NCBI RefSeq assembly: GCF_001542625.1
Contig: NZ_CP016279.1
Location: 9,238,001-9,302,000 of the forward strand
Length of the DNA stretch: 64,000 nucleotides
Source of the DNA: Streptomyces griseochromogenes
GTDB taxonomy: Bacteria > Actinomycetota > Actinomycetes > Streptomycetales > Streptomycetaceae
Direction of reading: 5' to 3'
Position numbers and translations under genes: made by a program. Shown here piece after piece: positions 16,208 through 25,111 of the stretch. The stretch's first letter is position 1, and the number at the start of each line of letters is the position of its first letter. Under the pieces are notes generated by a model. That model had not been told where the DNA came from. It ran no database searches and saw only the letters and a program-made list of their open reading frames with translations.

Positions 16208-18319
16208 TCAGCCCGCGCTCACGCCGTCCGTCTCACCGGCGGTCGCCCCGCGCTGGCCCGGCACCGCGTTGGTCAGCTCGGCGGGGTCGGCGCCCGCCGC
16301 GCCCAGCCGGGACTCCTGACCGACGTTGCGGGCCTCGGCCTTGAGGGCGAGGTCGGCCACGGCGGTGTTGAACTGGTCGATGGACTTCGGCTCGTCCGGG
16401 CCCAGCAGATAGCGCTTGAGCTCCCCGCGCTCCCGGGCCAGCGGGTCGGCGGACGGGTCGCGTACGGCGTCCAGCAGACCGCCCAGCTCGTCCGCGCTGT
16501 TGGACAGGATCACCGCGGCGCGCACCGCCGTGTTCTGCCGCTTGAACTCCTCCACGCCGACTTCGGCGGAGTCGGTGACCGCGTACGGCTTGCCACTCGC
16601 GATGAAGTCGGAGACCACGGAGGAGATGTCGGAGACCATGGCGTCGGAGACGTTGAAGCAGTCGTACAGGCGCGGCTCGGCACCCTTGATGACCCGGTGC
16701 TCGTACGCCGGGAAGGAGCGCCAGAAGACCTCGTTCCACTCGCCGCGCAGCCGGGCGATCTCCTGGTGCTTGTGGACGTCGACGACTCCCTCGCGGGTGG
16801 CCTCGGCCTCGTCGCCCCGGTCGCCGCCGGTGCCGGTCAGCTCGGCGATCCGGGCCTCGATGCGAGCCAGGTCCGCCTTCGCCCGGGTCTCGGCGGCCGC
16901 GTCGGCGGTGAAGCGCGCTTCGGCGGCGCGCTCGGCGGCGGCCTTCTCGATCAGGGCGGTGATGCGCTGGTGCGCGGCGCCCGCTTCCTTGCTGACGGTG
17001 CCGGTGAAGGGGTGCGGCTTGTACAGGACGCGGACCGGCGGGTCGGCCTTCACCAGCTTGTTCACGATGTGCTCGCCGGCGAGCACGATCGAGGTGTTGC
17101 CGGGATTGCCGTCCCAGCCCTCCCAGGTGGGGGCGTAGAGAACGGTGGGGATGCGCCCCTCGGGCACGCCCTGCCAGCTCTGGATGGGCGCCAGCTGCGG
17201 GCGGCCGACCTCGACGATGTCGGCGTCGCGGACGCCGACGTCGGCGATGGCGTAGCGGTCGCGGCCCGCGCGGCCCGCGGTCCACACCTCGTCGTACACC
17301 TTGCTGTACGGGTTGACGCTGGCCAGCTTGTCGCTGTCGCCGTGGCCGATGAACACGTGCTTCATGGTGGGCACGCGCAGCAGGTGGATGTTCTTGCCGA
17401 CGTTCGCCGCGTACAGGGCGACCCGCACGGTCGACAGATCCAGGTTCATCAGGTGCACGCCTCCGGGCACGCAGATGACGGGGACCGTGGTGGGCGCGAG
17501 GTTGTTCAGGATCGCGCGCTCCCGCAGGATGATCAGCGGCCGGGTCTCCAGCCGCTCCATCGTCTCCAGCCACATATTGACCTGGTAGGCGGAGTCCTTG
17601 GAGCCGGAGAAGTACAGGACCGTCTCGGGCTTGTAGACGGCCAGCCAGTCGTCGACGGCGGCGAGGACGACATCGGCTTTCGGCGGGGTCTTCCTGCCGC
17701 GCACGCACGGCAGCAGCACCGCGACGTACAGGCAGCCGAGGCCGATGGTGAGGCCGATGCCCACGAAGCCCGCGACGTCCGGGTCCATGACGGCGGAGAC
17801 CAGGATGCCGATGACCGCGAAGAGGTCGAGGTGGAGCATCTTCTCCGCGGAGCGGTGCAGCAGGCGGCGCGGCGGGGCGTCCGGGATGCGGATGCGGGAC
17901 TTCAGGTCGATGTTGCGGGTGGCGACCGGCATCCGGCGACGGTTGCGGATGAGGGTGACCAGCGCGCCGTGCGGGGCCTGGAGACCGTAGAAGGCGATGA
18001 AGCAGGCGATCGCGCCGTAGAAGATCAGGTCGTCCGCGTGGGACAGGCGGGCCAGCAGCAGGATCAGCAGCAGCTGCCGGATGAGGAAGCGGATCGAGAG
18101 TCCGGCCCTGACCTTGCTGAGGCGGTTGATCAGGTAGCTGCCCTTGCGGTGCAGGTAGTGGTCCGCCAGGTACGTCACGGCGGCCGCGGCCGCGAAGGCG
18201 GGAACGCTCGGGACGAGCGCGGCCAGCATGAGTGCCGGGAAGCCCAGGATCATGAGGGCCGCCGCGGCCAGCTCGGCCGCGCTGCCCACCCTGGCGACGC
18301 GAATAGCGGTGGATATCAC
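16208..18319 (-). CDS. CDP-glycerol/ribitol glycerophosphotransferase-like polymer synthase
   Basis: 703-residue membrane protein. The N-terminal third has several hydrophobic helices (AAALMILGFPALMLAALV, LIFYGAIACFIAFYGL, VGIGLTIGLGCLYVAVLL). The rest is a GT-B domain of the teichoic-acid polymerase (TagF/TarL) family, with VLYFSGSKDSAYQVNMW, FIGHGDSDKLAS, PTVLYAPTWEGWDG, RVLYKPHPFTG and a late SDISSVVSDFIASGKPYAVT segment typical of CDP-polyol phosphotransferases. Such enzymes add polyol-phosphate units to a lipid-linked wall polymer. The neighbouring cytidylyltransferase-SDR fusion could make its CDP-polyol donor. A charged coiled segment (about 420-480) interrupts the domain. Start ATG 18319. 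Confidence 0.85.
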   Translation of the reverse strand: MISTAIRVARVGSAAELAAAALMILGFPALMLAALVPSVPAFAAAAAVTYLADHYLHRKGSYLINRLSKVRAGLSIRFLIRQLLLILLLARLSHADDLIFYGAIACFIAFYGLQAPHGALVTLIRNRRRMPVATRNIDLKSRIRIPDAPPRRLLHRSAEKMLHLDLFAVIGILVSAVMDPDVAGFVGIGLTIGLGCLYVAVLLPCVRGRKTPPKADVVLAAVDDWLAVYKPETVLYFSGSKDSAYQVNMWLETMERLETRPLIILRERAILNNLAPTTVPVICVPGGVHLMNLDLSTVRVALYAANVGKNIHLLRVPTMKHVFIGHGDSDKLASVNPYSKVYDEVWTAGRAGRDRYAIADVGVRDADIVEVGRPQLAPIQSWQGVPEGRIPTVLYAPTWEGWDGNPGNTSIVLAGEHIVNKLVKADPPVRVLYKPHPFTGTVSKEAGAAHQRITALIEKAAAERAAEARFTADAAAETRAKADLARIEARIAELTGTGGDRGDEAEATREGVVDVHKHQEIARLRGEWNEVFWRSFPAYEHRVIKGAEPRLYDCFNVSDAMVSDISSVVSDFIASGKPYAVTDSAEVGVEEFKRQNTAVRAAVILSNSADELGGLLDAVRDPSADPLARERGELKRYLLGPDEPKSIDQFNTAVADLALKAEARNVGQESRLGAAGADPAELTNAVPGQRGATAGETDGVSAG

Positions 18320-18384
18320 GGATAACCTTTTGCTGACAAAGAGGCCGGAATGTAGACCTTGCGGGCGATCTGGGAGACTTATGG

Positions 18385-18435
18385 ATTCAGGCCTCTGTGA
18401 ATGCTCCGCAAAAGCGCAGCCACAGAGGCCTGAAT
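18385..18435 (-). terminator. Hairpin between cytidylyltransferase and polymerase genes
   Basis: Perfect 15-bp inverted repeat (ATTCAGGCCTCTGTG and its complement) around a 21-nt loop, 23 bp after the stop of the gene at 18459. No U-tract. It suggests that the two glycopolymer genes are separately transcribed or attenuated. Confidence 0.7.
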
Positions 18436-18458
18436 TACAGATAACTATTTGCGGTTGA

Positions 18459-19958
18459 TTATGCCACGCCGTCCTGACGGTCCAGAACGCTGGCCAAAGC
18501 CTGCTCGAACCCTGAGGCCTTGCCCGCGGGCGCCGTCGGGTCCTGCTGGCGGACGTCGATCACATGGCCGGTCAGCTCCGAGAGCAGCACGTCCAGCGAG
18601 GTCCGGGCCACGGCCTCGGAGGAGAGCAGCGTGCCCGCCGGCTCCTGGCCGAAAGCCTTGGTGCGCATGGGGGTGGCGGTGCGCTCGGGGTTGATGCAGT
18701 TGACGCGGATGCCGTCGCCGGCCCACTCGTCGGACAGGGCCTGGGTGAGGTTCACCATGGCGGCCTTGGTGGAGGAGTAGAGGCTGTACTCGGCGCGCCC
18801 GCGGGTGTAGCTGCTGGAGGTGTAGAGCAGCAGCTGGCCCTTGGTCTCGGCCAGGTACTTGTACGACGAACGAGCGATCTGCACCGGGGCCAGGTAGTTG
18901 ACCTTCAGCGCCTCCTCGATGGTGGCGTTGTCGGTCTCGGCGAGCCTGCCGATGCGCAGCACGCCCGCGGTGTTGACGACGTAGTCGATCCGGCCGGTCT
19001 CCGCGTACGCCTTGGACAGCGCGTCGTCGACCTCCTCCGGGTTCTCCACATGGGTGCCGGTGGTGGAGCGGCCGAGTGCGTAGACGTGGGCGCCGTAGGA
19101 CTCGGCGAGTTCGGCGATGTCCTTGCCGATGCCGTACGAACCGCCGAAGATCACGATCGTCTTGCCGGTGAGCAGGGCGCGGTAGGCGTCCTCGCCCTGC
19201 TGCTCCGGCGCGGCGGTGGAGGCGAGCTGGAAGAGCTTGTCGGCGATGAAGACGTCGACCGGCTGCGTCACCTTCATGTTGTACTCGTCGCCCGCGACCA
19301 CGTGGATCGGCACGTCGGGCAGGTACTTGAGGACCACCGAGCAGTCGTCCGTGGCCTGGAAGTTGGGGTCGCCGGCGGCGACCTCGTAGGCGCGGCGGAT
19401 CGTGGACAGCTTGAAGGCCTGCGGGGTCTGGCCGCGGCGCAGCCGGGAGCGGTCCGGGATCTCGGTGATGAACTCGCCGTCCTCGCCGTGGGTGCGGGTC
19501 ACGATGATGGTGTCCGCGGACGGGATGGCGACGTCGACGGCCTGGTAGCGCTCCAGCGCGGTGACGCAGTCGTCGATGACGCGCTGCGAGAGCAGGGGGC
19601 GTACGGCGTCGTGGAAGAGGACGTTGCGGTCCTCGCCCTCGGCCAGGCCCTCACCGAGGGCCGAGATGGCGCGCTCGGTGGTCTCGTTCCGGGTCGAGCC
19701 GCCCTCGATGATCTTCTTGACCTTGGTGAACCCGGCCTTGGCGACGATCTTCTCGATGTCCGGCACATAGCCCGGCGCCATCAGGACGATGACGTCGTCG
19801 ATCGACTCGGCGTTCTCGAAGGTGGTCAGGGTGTGCTCGATGACTGCCTTGCCGGCGATCTTCAGCAGCTGCTTGGGGATCGACAGACCCACCCGCTGAC
19901 CGGTGCCACCGGCCAGGATCACTGCGGTGGTTCGGGGCTTGGCTATGTGCTGTGACAC
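18459..19958 (-). CDS. Bifunctional cytidylyltransferase / short-chain dehydrogenase (CDP-polyol synthesis)
   Basis: 499-residue cytosolic fusion. Residues about 1-235 form an IspD/TarI-type cytidylyltransferase: VILAGGTGQRVG, IPKQLLKIAGK, VLFHDAVRPLLS, RRGQTPQAFK. Residues about 245-480 form an SDR oxidoreductase: IVIFGGSYGIGKDIAE (NAD-binding), the VNTAGVLRIG equivalent of NNAG, and YSLYSSTKAAM with the catalytic Tyr and Lys. The same architecture occurs in Bcs1 of Haemophilus, which makes CDP-ribitol from ribulose 5-phosphate, so CDP-ribitol or a similar donor is inferred for the polymer enzymes next door. GTG at 19958 follows AAGGTAGGTC; longer starts lack support. It is not the MEP-pathway ispD. 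Confidence 0.87.
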   Translation of the reverse strand: MSQHIAKPRTTAVILAGGTGQRVGLSIPKQLLKIAGKAVIEHTLTTFENAESIDDVIVLMAPGYVPDIEKIVAKAGFTKVKKIIEGGSTRNETTERAISALGEGLAEGEDRNVLFHDAVRPLLSQRVIDDCVTALERYQAVDVAIPSADTIIVTRTHGEDGEFITEIPDRSRLRRGQTPQAFKLSTIRRAYEVAAGDPNFQATDDCSVVLKYLPDVPIHVVAGDEYNMKVTQPVDVFIADKLFQLASTAAPEQQGEDAYRALLTGKTIVIFGGSYGIGKDIAELAESYGAHVYALGRSTTGTHVENPEEVDDALSKAYAETGRIDYVVNTAGVLRIGRLAETDNATIEEALKVNYLAPVQIARSSYKYLAETKGQLLLYTSSSYTRGRAEYSLYSSTKAAMVNLTQALSDEWAGDGIRVNCINPERTATPMRTKAFGQEPAGTLLSSEAVARTSLDVLLSELTGHVIDVRQQDPTAPAGKASGFEQALASVLDRQDGVA

Positions 19959-20179
19959 AGGCTGACCTACCTTGGGGCGACAGGGAACCGTGAAATGGTC
20001 CCACTTCGGGTAACCGCAGTGCAAGGTGAGTGACGTCCCATGCATATGTGCACGCAACCTGTCATTCACCTAGCACTCCAGGTGATTGGGCGAGGCCGCC
20101 GTGAACCCCTGTGGAATTGCTGTGAGTAAGTCCACAGGTGCCGTTCAGTGCCGTCCGAGCCGCTTCGGACAGCGGTGGC

Positions 20180-20670
20180 CGAGCACCCGGAGGAGCTCCT
20201 TCGACGACGCCTGACGCACACTCCGTACGGGCTCCGCCAGGGATGCCGAGGCGGCCGATCCGCGCCGCGGCCTCGACCGCCCAGAGCGGCGTGGAGATCT
20301 TCACGTCGCGGGATGCGGGGCTGCACGCGTTCTTCATATGCGGCACGGCGCCGTTACGGACGAGCCGGGAATACAGCTCGTCGGGCAGTCCATTGCCACG
20401 GAATTCCACATTAAGATTCCGCAGCATTTCGGTCTCGGCCAGAGTAAGGGACCGATTCGCGGTGTCCGGAACCTGTCGAACAGATTCTCCAGCAGCCCGG
20501 GCAGCGACTCGAACATGCGCATGAGTCCGTTTCGGTCGCGGTCGTCGACCACGACGACGGTAACCCGCCCGGGCCCGGCGTTCGATCAGCCGGTCGTGCC
20601 GGTGCCGCCGCCAGAAGCAGCCCGTTCCGCACGTACTGCTGCCACTGCGAGGGCATGATCTTCGCCGGCG
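20180..20670 (-). pseudogene. Frameshifted C-terminal remnant of a sulfotransferase-like protein
   Basis: Read on the minus strand, consecutive pieces of one protein appear in alternating frames: PAKIMPSQWQQYVRNG, then FWRRHRHDRLIERRA, then VTVVVVDDRDRNGLM with MRMFESLPGLLENLFDR, then NRSLTLAETEMLRNLNVEF, LPDELYSRLVRNGAVPHMK and ISTPLWAVEAAARIG. At least three shifts are needed, and segments between the pieces are missing. The pieces resemble the C-terminal half of P-loop, sulfotransferase-like proteins found in actinobacterial wall-polymer clusters; this assignment is from memory. No N-terminal half is found. Confidence 0.6.
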
Positions 20671-20700
20671 GACACAGGGGGACCAGAACGCCCCGTCGGC

Positions 20701-20731
20701 GCCTGCGTCTGCGTCTGCGTCTGCGTCTGCG
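20701..20731. repeat. Hexanucleotide tandem repeat
   Basis: About five tandem copies of CTGCGT (31 bp), immediately upstream of the pseudogene in its reading direction. Such tracts can expand or contract by slippage. Confidence 0.85.
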
Positions 20732-20831
20732 AAGAACTCACTGCTGATCACCGAGGTCGCCCGCCGGTGGCTGGGACGGAGCCGAGAGGAGCCTGGGACC
20801 CGGGTGAGTCCCGGGCTCCCGCCGGCCGACG

Positions 20832-22382
20832 TCACACGACCTGGACGCCCGGCTCGTCCGACTCGACCCGCAGGCACGCCAGCGTGCTCGCGGTGGCCTG
20901 CGGCCTGACGACCGTGTCGACGACGCGGACCTGGGCGTCGATGCCGTCGCGGCGAATGTCGAAGAGGTGGTAGCCGCGGTGGGCGTCGATCACCTTCCAG
21001 TGCGGGTTGTCCGCCTTCAGCGGGTCCCACTGGGCGTGGAAGGCGGCCTGGTCCTGGTCGCCGTTGCTGGAGATGGAGGTGCCGACGAACTCCGCGCCGA
21101 CGACGTCGGAGTCCGGGTCGGCGAAGTCCTCCTTGAGGTCGCTGATCATCGTCAGGTGCCGGTCGCCACTGAGCACGACCGGGTTGCGGATGCCGGCGAG
21201 CTCCTGCAGCAGGGCGTTGCGTTCGGCCTGGTAGCCGTCCCAGGCGTCGTAGAACCAGAGCTTGCCCTCGCCGAGCAGAAGATCGGTCTCGGCCATCATG
21301 ATCTGCGAGGCGATCAGGTTCCAGCGGGCCGGCGAGTCGTAGAGCCCGTCCAGCAGCCACCGCTTCTGCCCGGCGCCGAGCATGGTCATCGACGGGTCCT
21401 CGGCGCCGGCCTGGGTGGTGGCCTGGTCGGTGCGGAACTGCCGGGTGTCGAGCACGTTGAGCCGGGCCAGGCGGCCGAACTCCAGCCGGCGGTACATCTG
21501 GATGTGCGGGCCGTTCGGGATCGCGGTGGCGCGGACCGGCATGTGCTCGTAGTACGCCTGAAAAGCCGCGGTCAGCCGGGCCACGAACGCGTCGTGCGAC
21601 TGCTTGTCGGGGTCCTGCGGGATCTCGCCGGCCCAGTCGTTGTCGACCTCGTGGTCGTCGAAGGTGACCACCCAGGGGGTGTTCGCGTGCATCGCGGCGA
21701 GGTCGGGGTCGGTGCGGTACTGGGCGTAGCGGTTGCGGTACTGGACCAGGGTGATCGGCTCTCCCTTGCCCTCGTGCCGCCGTACGGCCGTCGAGGACGG
21801 CGAGGACTCGTAGATGTAGTCGCCGACGAAGAGCACGACGTCGGGGTCCTGGGCGAGCATGTCCGCGTACGGCGTGAAGTAGCCGTGCTGCCAGTTCTGG
21901 CAGGAGGCGAGGGCTACGCGCAGCGAACCGCCCTTGCGGTGCGGGTGGGGAGCGGTGCGGGTGCGGCCGGTGGGCGAGAGCTGGCCGCCGGCCCGGAAGC
22001 GGTACCAGTAGGAGCGGTCCGGGCGCAGCCCCCGTACATCCACGTGGACGCTGTGCCCGTACTCGGGCCGGGCTTCCGCCGTGCCTCTGCGGACGGTCTT
22101 CTTGAACCGCTCGTCCTCGGCGAGCTCCCAGTCCACGGAGAACACCGCGTCGGGCATACCGCCGCCGCCCAGCGGGTCGGGGGCGAGCCGGGTCCACAGG
22201 ACGATGCCGTCGGGCAGCGGGTCGCCGGACGCGATGCCGAGGGTGAAAACGCCGTCGGGCAGCGGCGTCTCGGCGGCGCGGGCGGTGGCCGGCAGCCAGA
22301 GCTGGGCGGAGGCCGCGGCGCCGAGGACGGCGGCACCGGCGGTCAGAAAGCGGCGTCGGTCGGGGGTCAGTGCTCCGGTCAT
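20832..22382 (-). CDS. phoD: Alkaline phosphatase D family phosphodiesterase, Tat-exported
   Basis: 516-residue secreted calcium/iron phosphatase of the PhoD family, which releases phosphate from phosphodiesters outside the cell, including wall polymers. The N-terminus TPDRRRFLTAGAAV is a twin-arginine signal ending near ATARAAE. Metal and active-site motifs are present: FVGDYIYE, TFDDHEVDNDWAG, SGDRHLTMISDL. A PhoD N-domain (residues about 45-140) precedes the catalytic core. It has full length for the family. PHO-box-like repeats lie about 215 bp upstream, so PhoP control under phosphate starvation is plausible. Confidence 0.92.
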   Translation of the reverse strand: MTGALTPDRRRFLTAGAAVLGAAASAQLWLPATARAAETPLPDGVFTLGIASGDPLPDGIVLWTRLAPDPLGGGGMPDAVFSVDWELAEDERFKKTVRRGTAEARPEYGHSVHVDVRGLRPDRSYWYRFRAGGQLSPTGRTRTAPHPHRKGGSLRVALASCQNWQHGYFTPYADMLAQDPDVVLFVGDYIYESSPSSTAVRRHEGKGEPITLVQYRNRYAQYRTDPDLAAMHANTPWVVTFDDHEVDNDWAGEIPQDPDKQSHDAFVARLTAAFQAYYEHMPVRATAIPNGPHIQMYRRLEFGRLARLNVLDTRQFRTDQATTQAGAEDPSMTMLGAGQKRWLLDGLYDSPARWNLIASQIMMAETDLLLGEGKLWFYDAWDGYQAERNALLQELAGIRNPVVLSGDRHLTMISDLKEDFADPDSDVVGAEFVGTSISSNGDQDQAAFHAQWDPLKADNPHWKVIDAHRGYHLFDIRRDGIDAQVRVVDTVVRPQATASTLACLRVESDEPGVQVV

Positions 22383-22596
22383 TCGCTAACTCCCTTGCCA
22401 CGGGGGCCTCTTGGACTTCTCTCGCGGACCTTCGGAAGCTCCCACGGCCGGCCGATCCGTCCGCCGAACAGGAGCACTCGCGTGCATGACAAATGGGCAG
22501 ACAACAGAAGACCCGTCGCGGCACCGGAACCACAGGAAAAGACGTGATCTTGCCACAACGGGTCTTACAGAGTGTCAGGGGATGTTGACGATATCG

Positions 22597-22614
22597 GGTG
22601 TTCAGTAGGTGAAT
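22597..22614 (-). promoter_or_regulatory. Candidate PHO box (two 11-nt-spaced repeats)
   Basis: On the minus strand, ATTCACC and GAACACC occur with 11-nt periodicity. This resembles PhoP direct-repeat units (GTTCACC) in Streptomyces; the second unit deviates at two positions. It lies about 215 bp before the phoD start. Confidence 0.4.
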
Positions 22615-22635
22615 CCCGAATCTATCCGGCCATTC

Positions 22636-22653
22636 CGTACACGCGGGTGTACG
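22636..22653. promoter_or_regulatory. Palindrome CGTACAC-N4-GTGTACG
   Basis: Perfect 7-bp arms around GCGG. It could be a regulator operator or a small hairpin between obgE and phoD; no regulator is linked to it in this window. Confidence 0.35.
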
Positions 22654-22688
22654 ACATCACCGTCCGCGACGGCGCCCGGGAACGCACG

Positions 22689-22717
22689 AGGGCCCGGGGG
22701 CTACGGCCCCGGGCCCT
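22689..22717 (-). terminator. obgE terminator
   Basis: Perfect 11-bp stem AGGGCCCGGGG/CCCCGGGCCCT with a 7-nt loop, 19 bp past the obgE stop. No U-tract. Confidence 0.8.
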
Positions 22718-22736
22718 ACGGAAAATCTCGGTCCGG

Positions 22737-24185
22737 CTACTCGAACGGGTCGAACTCGTCGTACTCCCGCGAGGCCTCGTCCCGCTCGGCCTGCTTGTCC
22801 CGTCGGCGCTGCGTAGCGGGCCTCGGCGCGTCGAAGCGGTGGTCCTCGCCACGGCGGCCGAGCATCTCCGCGCCCGCCATGACCGTGGGCTCCCAGTCGA
22901 AGACGACCGCGTTCTCCTCGGGTCCGATGGCGACGCCGTCGCCCGACCGGGCGCCCGCCTTCATCAACTCCACCTCGACACCGAGGCGGTTGAGCCGGTC
23001 GGCGAGGTAGCCGACGGCCTCGTCGTTGTTGAAGTCGGTCTGCCGCACCCAGCGCTCCGGCTTCTCGCCGCGCACCCGGAACAGCGGCTCGCCACCGACC
23101 TCCTCGCGGGTGACCGTGAAGCCCGCGTCGTCCACGGCCTTCGGCCGGATGACGATCCGCGTCGCCTCCTCCTTCGGCTTCGCGGCGCGCGCCCCGGCGA
23201 CCAGCTCGCCGAGCCCGTACGACAGCTCCTTCAGCCCGATGTGGGCTACCGCCGACACCTCGAAGACGCGGTAGCCGCGCTCCTCCAGGTCGGGGCGGAC
23301 CATCTCGGCGAGGTCCTTGCCGTCCGGCACGTCGACCTTGTTCAGGACGACGATCCGGGGGCGGTTGTCGAGGCCGCCGTACTGCCGCAGCTCCTCCTCG
23401 ATGATGTCGAGGTCGGAGACCGGGTCACGGTCGGACTCCAGGGTCGCGGTGTCCAGTACGTGCACCAGCACACTGCACCGCTCCACGTGCCGCAGGAACT
23501 CCAGGCCGAGGCCCTTGCCCTGGCTGGCGCCGGGGATCAGACCGGGCACGTCCGCGATGGTGTAGACGGTCGAGCCGGCGGTCACCACGCCGAGGTTGGG
23601 CACGAGCGTGGTGAACGGGTAGTCGGCGATCTTCGGCTTGGCCGCGCTGAGCACGGAGATCAGCGAGGACTTGCCGGCGCTCGGGTAACCCACCAGGGCC
23701 ACGTCGGCGACCGTCTTCAGCTCCAGGACGATGTCCTGAAGGTCCCCGGGCACCCCCAGCAGCGCGAAGCCGGGCGCCTTGCGTCGGGCGCTCGCCAGCG
23801 CCGCGTTGCCGAGGCCGCCCCGGCCGCCCTGCGCGGCGATGTACGAGGTGCCGTGGCCGACCAGGTCGGCGAGCACGTTGCCCGCCCTGTCCAGGACGAC
23901 CGTGCCGTCCGGCACCGGCAGGACCAGGTCCTCGCCGTCCTTGCCGGAGCGGTTGCCGCCCTCGCCGGGCTTGCCGTTGGTGGCCTTGCGGTGCGGGGAG
24001 TGGTGGTAGTCGAGAAGCGTGGTGACCGACTGGTCGACCGTCAGGATGACGTCACCGCCACGACCGCCGTTGCCGCCGTCGGGGCCGCCGAGCGGCTTGA
24101 ACTTCTCGCGGTGGACGGAGGCACAGCCGTGACCTCCGTTACCCGCGGCGACATGCAGCTCGACGCGGTCCACGAAGGTGGTCAT
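22737..24185 (-). CDS. obgE: GTPase ObgE/CgtA
   Basis: 482-residue essential ribosome-associated GTPase linked to 50S maturation and, in Streptomyces, to the onset of aerial growth. The Gly-rich Obg fold occupies about residues 1-160 ([32 protein letters not shown]). The G domain follows: [12 protein letters not shown] (G1), [10 protein letters not shown] (G3), [11 protein letters not shown] (G4). The C-terminal OCT domain starts near 360 ([15 protein letters not shown]). It sits downstream of rplU and rpmA in the conserved order, with a hairpin between rpmA and obgE. Confidence 0.97.
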   Translation of the reverse strand: MTTFVDRVELHVAAGNGGHGCASVHREKFKPLGGPDGGNGGRGGDVILTVDQSVTTLLDYHHSPHRKATNGKPGEGGNRSGKDGEDLVLPVPDGTVVLDRAGNVLADLVGHGTSYIAAQGGRGGLGNAALASARRKAPGFALLGVPGDLQDIVLELKTVADVALVGYPSAGKSSLISVLSAAKPKIADYPFTTLVPNLGVVTAGSTVYTIADVPGLIPGASQGKGLGLEFLRHVERCSVLVHVLDTATLESDRDPVSDLDIIEEELRQYGGLDNRPRIVVLNKVDVPDGKDLAEMVRPDLEERGYRVFEVSAVAHIGLKELSYGLGELVAGARAAKPKEEATRIVIRPKAVDDAGFTVTREEVGGEPLFRVRGEKPERWVRQTDFNNDEAVGYLADRLNRLGVEVELMKAGARSGDGVAIGPEENAVVFDWEPTVMAGAEMLGRRGEDHRFDAPRPATQRRRDKQAERDEASREYDEFDPFE

Positions 24186-24235
24186 GGTTCAGTGCCTCCA
24201 GGGAAGTACGGCTTTGTCCTTGCTTAACACGCGAA

Positions 24236-24275
24236 AGGCGGACCCGCCTTCCCGCTGGGGAAGTGAGGTCCGCCT
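24236..24275 (-). terminator. Attenuator-like hairpin between rpmA and obgE
   Basis: 9-bp arms AGGCGGACC/GGTCCGCCT enclosing a second, smaller stem (CTTCCC/GGGAAG). It lies 17 bp after the rpmA stop and 50 bp before obgE, and could tune obgE expression relative to the ribosomal genes. Confidence 0.6.
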
Positions 24276-24291
24276 CACGACAGACGTTCGG

Positions 24292-24546
24292 TCAGGCGAC
24301 CGGAACGACGTTCACGACCTTGCGGCCACGGTGGGTACCGAACTCCACCGCACCGGCCTGCAGCGCGAACAGCGTGTCGTCGCCGCCACGGCCGACACCG
24401 GCGCCGGGGTGGAAGTGGGTGCCGCGCTGGCGAACCAGGATCTCACCGGCGTTCACGACCTGACCGCCGAAGCGCTTCACGCCGAGCCGCTGGGCATTGG
24501 AGTCGCGACCGTTCCGAGTGGACGATGCGCCCTTCTTGTGTGCCAT
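24292..24546 (-). CDS. rpmA: 50S ribosomal protein L27
   Basis: 84-residue L27 of the large ribosomal subunit, near the peptidyl transferase centre. It starts [16 protein letters not shown] directly, with no cleavable N-terminal extension of the Firmicutes type, and contains the conserved [10 protein letters not shown] and [20 protein letters not shown] segments. It lies 14 bp after rplU, co-transcribed with it. Confidence 0.98.
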   Translation of the reverse strand: MAHKKGASSTRNGRDSNAQRLGVKRFGGQVVNAGEILVRQRGTHFHPGAGVGRGGDDTLFALQAGAVEFGTHRGRKVVNVVPVA

Positions 24547-24560
24547 GTCTCCTCAGTCCC

Positions 24561-24881
24561 TTACTTCGCAGCCGCGGGGATCGACGTGACCTTGATCGCC
24601 GTGTACTGCTGGCGGTGGCCCTGACGACGGCGGTAGCCGGTCTTGTTCTTGTAGCGCAGAATGTCGATCTTCTGGCCCTTGTGGTGGTCCACGACCTCGG
24701 CCTGGACCTTGATGCCGGCCAGCACCCACGGGTCGCTGGTCACGGAGTCGCCGTCGACAACGAGCAGGGTCGAGAGCTCGACCGTGTCGCCAACCTGGGC
24801 AGTGGAAATCTTGTCAACCTCAACGATGTCGCCGACAGCAACCTTGTGCTGGCGACCACCGCTGCGCACGATGGCGTACAC
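24561..24881 (-). CDS. rplU: 50S ribosomal protein L21
   Basis: 106-residue L21, which binds 23S rRNA. It begins [20 protein letters not shown] and ends with [20 protein letters not shown], both family signatures. It is the first gene of the rplU-rpmA pair; the 230-bp gap to rne should contain its promoter. Confidence 0.98.
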   Translation of the reverse strand: MYAIVRSGGRQHKVAVGDIVEVDKISTAQVGDTVELSTLLVVDGDSVTSDPWVLAGIKVQAEVVDHHKGQKIDILRYKNKTGYRRRQGHRQQYTAIKVTSIPAAAK

Positions 24882-25072
24882 GCGGATCTCTCTTTCGCTC
24901 GATGAACGGCACCCCCGCAGGCCAGCCGCCCGGGAACACCACGGGCGACCTCTCCCGGCCCGCCTTGCGACCGGGAGGAAGAGGTTTACGGGGACGTGGC
25001 GTGCTCAGTGGACACGCCGACGGTCTAGGTTACGGGGCCACGACCGAGGGGGTCAAACCGGGCCCCACGGGT

Positions 25073-25101
25073 GTGCGGCCGGTCACGTGGACCGGCCGCA
25101 C
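25073..25101 (-). terminator. rne terminator
   Basis: Perfect 12-bp stem GTGCGGCCGGTC/GACCGGCCGCAC with a 5-nt loop, 10 bp past the rne stop, separating rne from the rplU promoter. Confidence 0.85.
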
Positions 25102-25111
25102 CTCCTGGATG

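Larger units (their letters stand above)
19959..20831. other. Region of decay between SDR fusion and phoD
   Basis: 873 bp with no intact gene. It contains the frameshifted pseudogene at 20180-20670 and the hexamer repeat at 20701-20731. The part next to 19958 is presumed to hold the promoter of the cytidylyltransferase gene. The rest is unremarkable. Confidence 0.55.
22383..22736. other. Intergenic region between phoD and obgE
   Basis: 354 bp without a gene. It carries candidate PHO-box repeats (22597-22614), an 18-bp palindrome (22636-22653) and the obgE terminator (22689-22717), so it should contain the phoD promoter. Confidence 0.6.

Noticed and set aside
18459..19958. Housekeeping ispD of the MEP pathway
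   Set aside because: The fusion to an SDR domain and the wall-polymer neighbours point to CDP-polyol synthesis; ispF is not adjacent.
20062..22533. 823-codon minus-strand frame over phoD and its flank
   Set aside because: It is out of frame with phoD. Only its downstream part carries homology, and that is used in the pseudogene call.
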